Assembly (NCBI RefSeq): GCF_000499845.2
Contig: NC_023759.2
Coordinates: 21,410,716-21,474,715 of the forward strand
Direction of reading: 5' to 3'
Source of the DNA: Phaseolus vulgaris
Taxonomy: Eukaryota > Streptophyta > Magnoliopsida > Fabales > Fabaceae
DNA: 64,000 nucleotides
Shown: positions 10,101 to 20,271 of the stretch, in pieces
How positions within the stretch are numbered: position 1 is the first letter of the stretch
How the letters are laid out: every line of letters begins with the position of its first letter
Made by a program: the position numbers and the translations under genes
Notes under the pieces: model-generated
Databases searched by the model: none
Told to the model about the DNA's origin: nothing
Seen by the model: only the letters and a program-made list of their open reading frames with translations

Positions 10101-12505
10101 GGATGGCAGCCCTTTCTCGCTTTGTGTCAGCTAGCAGAGAAAAGGGCCATCCCTATTTCCAGTGTTTGAGGCGCAATAACAAGTTTGTTTGGACGAAGGA
10201 GTGCGAGGAAGCCTTCGTCAAGCTGAAGGAGTATCTGGCGAGCCCGCCGGTTTTGTGCAAACCGCTGGTGGGAACCCCTCTCAGGTTGTATTTTGCTGTA
10301 ACTGAGAGGGCGGTGAGTGCGGTGCTCGCCCAGGATCAAGATCAGGCCCAGAAGCCTATTTATTTTGTGAGTAAGGTGTTGCAGGGCCCCGAAACGAGGT
10401 ATCAGGCCCTAGAAAAGGCTGCGCTGGCTGTGGTATTTTCGGCGAGGAGGTTGCGCCACTATTTCCATTGCTTCACCATACTGGTGATGACTGACCTGCC
10501 CATCCAGAAGGTCTTGCAGAAGCCTGACGTTACGGGAAGGATGGTGAAGTGGGCAGTAGAATTGTCAGAGTTTGATATTAAATATGAGCCCCGAGGCCCG
10601 ATCAAGGGGCAAATCTTTGCAGATTTCGTGGTCGAGCTCTCATCTGAGGCAACGCGAGTTGAAGGGGACGATTTCCGTTGGGTACTCTCGGTGGATGGAT
10701 CGTCGAACCAGCAGGGTAGCGGTGCTGGAGTCATTTTGGAAGGACCCAACGGCGTACTGATCGAACAATCTTTGAGATTTGCTTTCAAAGCCAGTAACAA
10801 TCAAGCAGAATATGAAGCGCTGATCGCCGGGATTTTGCTGGCCAAAGAGATGGGAGCCAGGGTGCTAATGGCTAAGAGTGACTCGCTGCTAGTCACGGGG
10901 CAAATAACAGGCGAGTTCCAGGCTAAAGATCCACAAATGGCGGCTTACTTGGAGTATGTGCAGGAATTGAAGAGTTCCTTTGCCTCCTTTGAAGTAGTGC
11001 ATGTGCCCAGAGAGCAGAATGCCCGAGCTGACTTGCTAGCTAAGCTCGCCAGCTCAGGCAAGGGGGGTAGACAGAGGACGGTGATTCAAGAAACTCTGAA
11101 GACGCCAAGAGCATTTGTGGCAGATCACCTGGTTCTTCAGATAAGCAAGTCGACGGAGAAAGCAGCGAGAAGTCATAAGTCCCTGACGCAAGAAACTCTG
11201 AGATCGCCGAGAATTAGAGCATGTCGAGGAGAGAAGGTGAACATGACGCAGGTGTGTGCTACCCATGAGCCAGACACCTGGATAACACAGTACAAGCGAT
11301 GCCTGGCAGATGGCCTTCTCCCACTGGATCCGACAGAGGCTAGGAAGGTAAAGAAAAATTCTAGCAAGTACACGTTGATTGATGGCGATCTGTACAGGTT
11401 TGGGTTCACTCACCCACTCCTGGAATGTGTACATGGCGAGAAGTGCACGAGAATCATGGCAGAGCTCCACGAAGGTATATGCGGAAGCCACGTCGGGGGT
11501 CGAGCTCTGGCCGCGAGGACTCTCCGTGCAGGTTACTACTGGCCATCGATGAGAGAAGACTGCAAGAAGTATGCCCAATGTTGCAAGCAATGCCAACAGC
11601 ACGCCGATTGGCACAAGGCGCCTCCCGAGGAGTTGAAGTCGATCTACAGCCCTTGGCCGTTTCATACCTGGGGAATCGACATCCTGGGACCTTTCCCGCT
11701 GGTGATCAGGCAGATGAAGTACTTGGTGGTGGCGATTGAATATTTCACCAAGTGGATCGAAGTAGAACCAGTGGCCCAGATCACCGCACACAAGATCGAA
11801 GGTTTCGTGTGGAAGAACATCGTGTGCCGGTTTGGAGTGCCTAAGCGCCTGGTGTCGGAGAATGGGACTCAGTTTGCAAGCCACCTGTTGAAGAAGCTTT
11901 GCAAAGGGGTGGGAATTCAACAAGTGTTTGCATCCGTTGAGCACCCTCAGACAAATGGCCAGGTGGAGTCAGCTAATCGGGTGTTGTTGAGAGGTTTGAA
12001 GAGAAGGCTAGAAAAGGCCAAGGGAAGCTGGGCTGAGGAGGTGCCCCGTATAGTCTGGGCATACCACACTACCGAGCAGTCAGGAACCCATGAGACCCCG
12101 TTCAGCTTGGTCTATGGGTGCGATGCGATGATTCCAGTAGAGATCCAGGAGAGCTCGCCGAGATTCCAGAACTTTGTAGAGGAAGACTCGAATGAAGAGA
12201 GAAGGCTGAACCTGGATCTGCTGGATGAGGTCAGGGAAGAGGCGAGATTGAAGGCTGAGGCGGTGAAGAGAAGGATTGAACGAAGGTATAACTCGAAGGT
12301 GATGCCAAGACAATTTAGAGAAGGCGACCTGGTGATGAGAAAAGCCCACCAGTACGAGATGGAGAATAAGCTGTCACCCAAGTGGACTGGACCGTTCAGA
12401 ATAACCGAGGCGCTCGGGAACGGCGCCTACCGCTTAGAGACATTGGAAGGAGGCGCTATTCCTCGCACCTAGAACGCCACGCACCTGAAGTTGTATTACA
12501 GTTGA
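7113..12505 (+). pseudogene. T2 gag-pro-pol polyprotein, broken
   Basis: Collinear with the intact T8 polyprotein. It starts MRKMRSNRSS at 7113 and would end KLYYS at 12505. Lesions are TAG 7218-7220 (Gln), a deletion of roughly 50 bp with a frameshift near 8367 just after gag, TAG 8735-8737, TGA 9395-9397 (an Arg codon, C-to-T) and TAG 12470-12472 (Trp). RT, RNase H, aRH and integrase form one long open stretch from 9515. The second integrase catalytic Asp is Glu (GAG at 11858). RT has YVDD near 9850 and aRH begins near 10680. Confidence 0.92.
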
Positions 12506-12571
12506 GAACTTTGTAAGTAAAGATGAACACAAAGTTACATTACAATGTCTCTGTTGAAACAGTTTGAAGGG

Positions 12572-12609
12572 GGCACTCTTTTTTCCCTAAGGAGGGTTTT
12601 TAATGAGGC
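12572..12609 (+). other. Conserved post-pol hairpin block of T2
   Basis: About 66 nt after the pol stop lies CACTCTTTTTTCCCT, then a short loop, then AGGGTTTTTAATGAGG. The CCCT/AGGG halves can pair. The same block occurs at the same place in T8, T4 and T6. Its function is unknown; an RNA packaging or 3'-processing signal is possible. Confidence 0.6.
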
Positions 12610-12751
12610 CGCCCAATAAAGAGAAGTTTTCAAAGTACAAGTTGTTTTAGATTGCGTGCTTGTTGTTTTCAGAAAAGTTTTGAAGAAAGACCTTGTCACT
12701 TATATGTGACTCAGGGCAAGTTAAAGATATATTGCATGCTTTCTAAAAAGT

Positions 12752-13385
12752 TTTAAGTCCTCATCGTTTTTCGGCGATCGGAGGCATCAGTTAAAGTTTT
12801 TATGTCCTCATCGTTTTCCGGCGATCGAAGGCACCAGTTAAAAGACCTCAGCGCCCTCGCGCGTTCTGAGGCAAGATAAAGACCTCCTCGCCGTCGAGCG
12901 AGCGCAGGCAAGGAAGAGTGAAAAGTCCTCAGTGTTTCTGGGGGCGAGAAGATGTAACCCCTGGGGCAACGTAGAGGCACCAGTGAAAAGTCCTCAGTGT
13001 TTCTGGGGGCGAGAAGATGTAACCCCTGGGGCAATGTAGAGGCACCAGTAAAAAGTCCTCAGTGTTTCTGGGGGCGAGAAGATGTAACCCCTGGGGCAAC
13101 GTAGAGGCACCAGTGAAAAGTCCTCAGTGTTTCTGGGGGCGAGAAGATGTAACCCCTGGGGCAATGTAGAGGCACCAGTAAAAAGTCCTCAGTGTTTCTG
13201 GGGGCGAGAAGATGTAACCCCTGGGGCAATGTAGAGGCAAGTAAAAGACCTTCTCGCCTATGAGCGAGTTCAGGCGAGTTAAAGACCTTCTCGCCTATGA
13301 GCGAGTTCAGGCGAGTTAAAGACCTTCTCGCCTATGAGCGAGTTCAGGCAAGATAAAATCCTTCTCGTCTCGAACGAGTTCAGGT
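12752..13385 (+). repeat. T2 hypervariable tandem-repeat region
   Basis: Several short repeat types follow one another. Two units of TCCTCATCGTTTTtCGGCGAT lie at about 12755-12835. Five units of 65 bp start at 12921, 12986, 13051, 13116 and 13181. Three units of 37 bp built on TCGCCTATGAGCGAG lie at about 13245-13350. Most monomers begin with CCTC or TCGCC and end with GAGG or GGCGA, so each can fold as a hairpin. Such 3' arrays have been reported for other plant Tat elements. Confidence 0.85.
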
Positions 13386-13988
13386 ATGGTGTTAAGGGTG
13401 GACGAAGTTTGGAAGGTGGCTAAGGTAGGTTCGAAGAGAGCGCCTAGCCACCCGGCCTTTGGTCCTGAAGTTCAGGAAGGTAGAGGAGGATCCGAAAGGC
13501 GCCTCTACCCCCAGATTAAAGAACGATGGCCAAGGCGTGAAGCCAGAAAGAAGCTGATCGCCAAGAGTCTTTGGCGATCAGGAAAAGTTCAAACAGTGGC
13601 GAGAAAGTTAAAAGACCCGTTTTGATGAAGCAGATCGGGTGAAGCAGTGTTTAAGCCAGTAGCTGAGTTAAAGTTTGTTGCTTGATGAATATTTTTACGA
13701 TAAGGTTAATTGCCTTAAGATTACGAGTTGTTAAAGTGATTGTTGCTTAAAATTGAAGTGGTTCGAAGCAGTTAAGTCAAAGATCGTGCCTACAGTTTCT
13801 CTAAGTCATTTCTTTGAAGTAAAACACGCAAGGAAAGTTGAAGCAGTTGAAGAAGTCCAAGAGAAAACACATGGACTTTTGTCATTAACGGTAAATATCA
13901 GTTCAAAACATATGTACGAAAAGACATAAAGTTCGTTACAAGTTATACACAAAAGGAAAGTATAAAAGCAGTGGATGGAGTAAATTGA
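13386..13988. other. T2 3' region between tandem arrays and opposite-strand gene
   Basis: About 600 bp with no convincing coding region; the plus-strand ORF at 13386-13625 looks fortuitous. It probably holds the 3' UTR of the opposite-strand gene. Confidence 0.5.
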
Positions 13989-16641
13989 TTAGTCTTCGGC
14001 GGGCACCACTTTTCCATCCACCACCTCGTTATTCAGAGACACCATGCTGAGATCCAGATCGGGGAACAAGCAGGCGAACTGTTCCCGTGCAGCCTCGAAT
14101 CCAGCAGCCAGAATTTGGGCGGAACTCAGATTAAGATCTTCAATTTGTTTCTTAAGCTCTTCAATCTGCTTCTCGAGTTCTTCAGCTTGTTCTTTTAGCC
14201 CCTTATTCTGCTGCTCCAGCTCTTCAACTTGCTTCTGGAGTTGTTCGTTGATTTCTTGAGCCTGGAGAAGGTCTTCAGCAACCTTCTTAGATTCTGCTTG
14301 CACCTTGCCCAGTTCAGCTGCAAGCTCCCCTTTTTCCTTATTGGCTTCGTCGAGCTCAGCCATGGCGTCATCCCTCGCCTTCTCTACCTTGCCAAGGAAG
14401 ATCTCCCGGTCGGCTGACCTTTGCTCCAGCTTCTTCACCTTGACGGTGTCGGTTTTTATGAGAGCCTCCAGGTCAGCCACCCTGACGCGATAAGGCACGA
14501 TTTTGCTCTCTAGCTCGATTTTTTCTCGAGCCAGTAGCTGCACCTTATGGCGGAGGTCAGTGGCCTCCTTGCGCGCCAGTCTGAGCTCGGTGCTCATTGC
14601 GTCCTCTACTCGGGAGTGTTCAATCTCCGCGAGTGTCAGGTTAAAGGACAACTTCTCCACCTCGACCCTCATGGTGCTGTTTTCAGTTTTAAGGTTGAAG
14701 AGGTCGTCCTGGAGTTTCCTGGTGGAGCTCTCCACGGCTCTGGTTATGATGGCGGGGATGTCTTCTGCTATCGTCTTCAGCTTAGCAGATAAAGGCTCCC
14801 ACATCCTCGTAACCTCAAGAGGGAGGTTTGCTGCTTGTAGAGGTGCTGGGTGGGCCTGTTGTTGATTTTCGTTGCCACCTTCTTTGGTTGGTTCTTCAGT
14901 AGGCGCTTCTGCTCGTGGTGGCGACGTCGGGGACTCGGTGATCAGAATCGGAGAGGTGTGGGCAACCTCATCCCCGAGTGGAGCAACATCTGCGGCTGAG
15001 GCATTGGAAGGAGGGCCCCCTCCAGCTGATACATATGGCGTGGAGGCGCTCGGGGGGTCCTCCATGAAATTTGGCTCTTGGGCCTCAACCGCAGGTGGCG
15101 CGGTTGCCAGTGGAATGGCTTGGACAGGTGAGGCAGGAGCTGGTGGAGATGGCAGAGTTGGAGGTGGAGCGGGCGTAGATGGAGGTGTAGAGGTTGGAAG
15201 AGGGGGTGGGGCAGGTGGTGAGGAAGGTGCCACCCTCTTCCTCTTTGTAATAAGGCCATCTTCGTTGACCTCGTCATCTTCTTCCTCCTCCTCGTGGACT
15301 ACCTGGGGAGCTTTCCTCTTGGGCCTTTTGAGGACAAGTTTTTTACGTTGGGCGGTGGGCTGGACATCGGAGGGAGCTGGGCCCTTAGGTGGCGATCGAC
15401 CTTGGGCGGCGGCGATCTCCACCACCGAATTTGGTACTGTTTGAGAGCCCATCGCCAACCCGTGGGTTCGGACGAGCGCCCTCAATTCCGCGAGTTTGCC
15501 TTGGCCCAACATATTATCTGCATAGAGCGAAAATGCAGGAGTTAGTTCAAAGAGAAGAGTCAATGCACAAGGCAGTATGCAACAGCAAAGCAGATAAAGA
15601 GTGCAGAAAAATAAAACCAAAGTCTTGCGCGTAACGCACAAGACGCCCAGAAACAGTTGACAAAAGCAGTATTAAAACAACAATTTAAATGTTCTAACCT
15701 ATTCGAATTTCGAGTTGGTCCTCGTAGAATTCGAAGCAGATCAGGGTGGTGGTGAGGAAGGTGATGTTGGCCTCCGCCACACTCTTCCAAAAGAGGCAAA
15801 GATCTCTGTCCAATGCACCCATGCTATCAGGACTTCTGGGTCTCCTGAAGCAGCTCTTGGACTCTTTCTTCCCCTTGTCCACCCAGTACAAGGGGAAGCC
15901 GTCGAGTAGGGAGGCGTCCTTGTCGTTAGGGCGCACTTGGACGAACTTCCCTTTCCAGTCTTTGTAGCATTGCTGGAAGATGGAGAAGATCGACCTCCCA
16001 GTAATCCCATTTAAGCTAACCCACAGGCGGTCTCCTGGGTGCTTGGCTTCAAAGAGAAACAAAAATACATCTACGGATGCGGGCAACCCCAGATGGTCGC
16101 ACATCACTTGGAATGCTCGCACAAATGCCCAGCTGTTGGGATGAAGCTGGGCGGCGACAATGTTGAGCTCGGTGAGGAGTTCCCTCTCGAATCGGGTAAA
16201 GGGAAACTTCAGTTTCACCTTCTTGAATAGCGTTGTGTAGACGAAGCAGAAGGGCCCGTCAGCGCTCGCCTTATCGTCAGCACAAACGGGTAGATCGGGG
16301 GGGCAAGGTAGCACTGTCATCTTCTCATCGTGCTCCTTATGAAATGTTTGGTGAGGCTCATCCCCCTTAGTCAATCGCAAAACTGCCCCAGCAGTGTTCA
16401 CGGAAGACGTTTCCCTCAACAGGGTCGAGTTGGCCCAGGGGTAGAGTGTTTTGAAGTCTGATGGGGGGACGGGGGCTCCTCCGGTGATAGGTGGAGTCGC
16501 CTGGGCCAGGTTGGGGCGGGAAGGTGCAGGCCTCTCAGCCTGGGAAGATGAAGCACCGCGCGCTCGCGGCGGGTTGAGTGCTTGAGAAGAGGGGTTTCGC
16601 GATGAAGGAGGAGGATTCGGGGTGATCTTTGAGCGAGTCAT
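13989..16641 (-). CDS. T2 opposite-strand gene (Transposase_28-like plus coiled coil), two exons, intact
   Basis: Read on the minus strand, exon 1 is 16641-15699 and exon 2 is 15517-13989, with a GT-AG intron at 15698-15518 in phase 1. The spliced frame is 823 aa starting MTRSKITPNPPP. Residues about 65-314 resemble the Pfam 'putative gypsy type transposon' family (Transposase_28), with the signature FTRFERELLTELN. Exon 2 begins DNMLGQGKLAELRAL, then carries NLS-like KRPKRK and KRKR clusters, a Pro/Ala-rich linker, a long heptad-rich coiled coil and the tail NNEVVDGKVVPAED. Similar opposite-strand genes occur in Tat elements such as maize Grande, where the function is unknown. The product looks nuclear and oligomeric, an inference from sequence only. 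Its frame is intact while the sense gag-pol is not. Confidence 0.82.
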
Positions 16642-17219
16642 TCTCGAAGTTGCAAAGGAAGAAGAAAAGGAAAAACGATCAGGGTTCGCAGAGGCTGACT
16701 CGATCATGGGAGAAGGGTGAAGAACGAACGAACGAAGGTTCGTTGCAACGTTTGACAAAGCCCTAAGTTACGCGAAAGGAGAAATGGAAAAACAACCCAC
16801 AACGTATGCACCAGACAGTTACAGGATGATGTGAATCGGTTAAAATGCAAGAAAAACCAGCAGAAGAAGGAAAGGAGGTACCTTTTGATGATCAGGAAGA
16901 CGATGAAGGATGCTGGTGGTTCATAATGTTGAAGAACGCTGAGAGTTTTTTGCAGGAGAAGGTGAGAGCGTTTGAGAATACGAAGAAAAGTGATGGAACA
17001 GTAGAGTGAAAATGGGTTTAAGAGTTTTTTCGAAATGGGTTTGGGAAGCGCAAACGGTAACTGAAGGTAACCGTTGATGAAGCCACGTGTCGAACGATGG
17101 GTGAGGGGTTTGGTGGAGCGTCAGAGAAGCAGAAAGTACAACCGCTTGGAATTCTGCGTCAGTGCCACGTAGACCGGTGTTGACGTGACTCTTTCAGTCT
17201 TTTCGCTGGACAAGTCTTC
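16642..17219 (-). promoter_or_regulatory. T2 opposite-strand gene: 5' UTR, 5'-UTR intron and probable promoter
   Basis: On the minus strand a CACGTGGC G-box (about 17080-17087) lies upstream of a GC-rich leader. A donor AAAAG|GTACCT is at 16881, and the homologous acceptor lies near 16655. In T7 that acceptor reads TTTGCAG; here it reads TTTGCAA, so a downstream AG next to the start codon may be used instead. The layout matches T4 and T7. No TATA box is certain. Confidence 0.5.
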
Positions 17220-17239
17220 GCTTAAGACTGGGGGGCTTG
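17220..17239 (+). promoter_or_regulatory. T2 polypurine tract
   Basis: AAGACTGGGGGGCTTG directly precedes the 3' LTR, the expected position for priming plus-strand DNA synthesis. The same sequence, on the other strand, flanks the T4 and T7 3' LTRs. Confidence 0.85.
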
Positions 17240-18054
17240 TGTACCGCCCTGGTAGTCGGAAGTGATGAAGTGGCACCAAGCCACAGAGTAGGCGTGTGGA
17301 CAAGGCGCCAGAGTTGCAGAAGGGAAGGAAGTCGGGGGGTTCGTGTAATCGCCAGTTATTAAGTTGGCGTGCTCCGATCTTCAGCATGCCAGGCGATCGC
17401 CTAGTTGAAGATGAAGTCGCCAGATGGTAAACCCAGGCGACTAAGTGATTGGAGATTGCCAGAACAAGCACATCGCCGAAGATGAAGGCGGTGTAGATTA
17501 TGAAGGCGGCCGGCGAGACCACAGGGAAGGTGTACGAGAGCACCCTAACTCGCCCGTTCCAGTAAAGATCGCACTCCCAAGTTAGCTATGCACTAGGCAA
17601 TACCATGCATAAGTAACTTAGCCAAAAAGAGAATCAGAAGCAGCTCCCAAGTCAAGGAGGCTCCAGATGGTGGCACGTGTACGACTGGATGCGAGCCACG
17701 TGTCCAGGTCTGTAACTGCCAGGAGAGAGAAAGTGACCAGGTATATAAGAGTTCTCAACGAACTTTCTGAGGTACGCACGTTCAGATTATACTCTTTACG
17801 CTTGCGAGTTCTAGAGCTTACTGTGAGAGAGAACATTGCACGGTTCCTTGAGATTTCTTGAGTGTTCTTGCTCTTAGTATTTGGTGGTTCTGTCACTGAC
17901 TTGGGCGTTGGAGTGCGATTGGCCGCAGCGGCGCCACTCTGTTCTTTTGCAGGTTCTTGTGGTGGATTTGGAGGAAGGACGGAGGTTAGAAGCGGTGCAC
18001 ACGTCGATCCTTTGACGAGGCAGTTTCCAGCGTTCTGGTCAACAGGCAGGATCA
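17240..18054 (+). repeat. T2 3' LTR
   Basis: 815 bp, the same length as the 5' copy and differing at about 19 positions by eye, mostly transitions. It is followed by the TSD actct at 18055-18059. Confidence 0.95.
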
Positions 18055-19035
18055 ACTCTCGTTGATGGAGTGCTATTTAGGCATGGGTTCACGCACCCAA
18101 TTCTGACATGAGTGAGTGGCAACGAGTGTACGAGGATCATGTTAGAGCTTCACGATGGGATTTGCGGAAGCCATGTGGGGGGAAGATCATTAGCTTCCAA
18201 GGTGATTCGCGCAGGGTTTTATTGGCCATCAGTGAGGGAAGATTGTGTAAGATACGCCCAGCAATGCAAGCAGTGCCAAGATGCATGCAGACTGGCATAA
18301 GGCGCCTCCAGAGGAACTGAGATCGATTTACAGCCCATGGCCCTTCCACAAATGGGGAATCGATATTCTGGGGCCTTTCCCTCTGGCGATAAGGCAGATG
18401 AAGTATTTGATAGTCACCATCGAGTACTTCACGAAGTGGATAGAGGCAGAACCAGTGGCACAGATCACTGCGCACAAGGTACAACACTTTGTTTGGAAAA
18501 ACATTGTGTGTCGTTTCGGGGTGCCAAGGCGTCTCATCTTAGATAATGGCACTCAGTTTGCGAGCCAACAGTTGGGGAAGCTGTGTGCAGAAGTAGGAAT
18601 CAAGCAGGTGTTTGCATTAGTCGAACACCCCCAGACGAATGGGCAGGTAGAGTCAGCAAATAGAGTTTTGCTGAGGGGGCTGAAGCGAAGACTATAGAAA
18701 GCAAAGGGGGCGTGGGCAGAAGAAGTGTTAAGGATTGTGTGGGCTTACCACACCACGCCTCAATCTTCCACCATGGAGACGCCTTTCAGCCTAGTATACG
18801 GGTCAGATGCCATGATCCCAGTAGAGATCCACGAGAGTTCTCTGCGTTTCCTAAGCTTCGTGGCAAAAGAATCCAACCAAGAAAGAAAGGTGAATCTAGA
18901 CCTGTTAGACGAGGTTAGGGAAGAAGCGAGGATAAAGGCTGAAGCTATAAAAAGGAGAGTAGAACATCAGTATAGCTCTAAGGTAAAGCTGTTGCAGTTC
19001 CAAGTAACTGACTTGGTCAGGCGGAAGGCTCATCT
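18055..19035 (+). pseudogene. T1 integrase, right part after T2 insertion
   Basis: This resumes the T1 frame (TLVDGVLFRHGFTHP) with the H2C2 zinc-binding segment (HDGICGSH...CKQC), the core catalytic residues in GIDILGPF, LDNGTQF and NGQVESANR, and the C-terminal region up to LVRRKAH. There is a stop near 18110, an indel near 18280 and a TAG near 18697. It ends abruptly at about 19015-19035, where sequence switches to minus-strand protease/gag of T3; the exact break is blurred by similarity. Confidence 0.85.
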
Positions 19036-20138
19036 TGTTGAATGTCGACCAGAACATAACATCTGCAGAACTTTCCTGGTCGACTAGAACCCTGTGCACC
19101 TTTCTTCCAGCCGTGACAACCGAAATGACCACGGGGTCATTGTCGTGTGGGACAACATCTCGTAGGTCCGCCCTTGTGAACACGAGGTCTGACTCCCACA
19201 GGTCACCTGAGATTTTTTCATCAATCGAATTTACTCCCCTCACATATTTCTTGCGTTGGGATGCAGTGGGCCCTCCTCCGAAAAAACCACCAGAAATGGT
19301 GTGAACTTCGTCATGGACCGGCATCTCATGCGCCTGATCCTCTGCTAGTGCTGGCAGATCTAAAGTCGTGGCAGGTTCAGCGAGATAGTCCTTCAAGAAC
19401 CCGCTTTTTACTAACTCATCTAACTGGTAACCCATCGATAAACAGTTGTTGATGTGGTGACCAAAGGCTTCGTGAAACTCACACCAGGAGTCCTTGCGAG
19501 GCACCAGCACCTTGTCAGACTTCACTGGTCGCCTCAATCTTTCGGCTATATTGGGTACGGCGATCAGGTCCTTCAACTCCACCACGAAGTCGTACCTTGT
19601 TGGTCTGGCCCTTTCCTTGGCCGGACGATCTCCTCCCGCTTGACCCCTGGGTTGGGGCGTCTCCCTTTCTCTAACCGCGACACCTACGGGAAGGAGGTGA
19701 TATGGCCATCTGGAAGGCTGATGAACTAATCCATGGCCATTCCCGTCAGGGTGCTCATGAAAAGCTTGCATCTTACGGCATCAGAGCCACCTACTAGCAC
19801 CATCTGCGTGTGGAACGCAGTGAGATGTGCTTCGGGATCACCACTTCCAGAATCTCCTGCGAGAATGGTGTGGAAAACTCCATTGGTGGGGTGAGACGTT
19901 CAGTCTCATCTGGGTCGCGTTGCCCTTGGTTATTGCCCAAACCACGGCGCAGTTCCTCATTTGTGCGATGGAGCTCTTCATTTCTCGCCTGAGAGGCCGC
20001 GAGATCCGCCTGCATGCGTTCTTGCTCTGCCCTTGATTCTGCCATTTCCTCCTGCAGCCCCTGCATCATGTCCATGACTTGCTGCATGGTCATCTCCTCA
20101 CTCGTAGCGCGCGCTGAACCTTATCTTGTGGCGCTCAT
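19036..20138 (-). pseudogene. T3 gag and partial protease
   Basis: On the minus strand gag starts near 20138 with MSATR then a stop (TAA in place of CAA), continuing MTMQQVMDMMQG. A deletion in mid-gag near 19710-19800 removes much of the Retrotrans_gag-like core. The knuckle CEFHEAFGHHINNC lies near 19460-19500, and the protease motif VDQESSAD near 19060 carries E for G next to the catalytic Asp. The frame ends at the junction with T1. Confidence 0.8.
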
Positions 20139-20251
20139 GCTTCGACTCGAAGCGTCAAATAGGGCCCAATGTACCTGTTGTTACGGAAGCTTTGATAAAC
20201 TCTCTGGAACTGTCGGACTGAAACTTGTGATGGGACTGATGTTTTAAATCG

Positions 20252-20269
20252 GCCCCACGGTGGGCGCCA
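20252..20269 (-). promoter_or_regulatory. T3 primer binding site (tRNA-Lys CUU)
   Basis: The minus strand reads TGGCGCCCACCGTGGGGC, a full 18-nt match, 2 nt from the LTR end. Confidence 0.85.
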
Positions 20270-20271
20270 AA

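Larger units (their letters stand above)
5829..18054 (+). mobile_element. T2, complete beta-family Tat retrotransposon nested in T1
   Basis: This 12,226-bp element has two 815-bp LTRs (TG...CA), a PBS, a leader, gag-pol (broken), a tandem-repeat 3' region, an opposite-strand gene (intact after splicing), a polypurine tract and the TSD actct. I count about 19 differences between the LTRs by eye, roughly 2.3%. Using the grass rate of 1.3e-8 per site per year this suggests an insertion of the order of a million years ago, an inference only. It lacks a full gag-pol frame, so any later movement would need help in trans. Confidence 0.95.

Noticed and set aside
12921..13385. CRISPR-like array of regular repeats
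   Set aside because: The units are contiguous tandem repeats without unique spacers, inside a plant retrotransposon 3' region.
14872..15444. Plus-strand ORF of 190 codons rich in Gly and Ala (and 62593-63111 in T8)
   Set aside because: It is the shadow of the Pro/Ala-rich linker of the opposite-strand gene and has no domain of its own.
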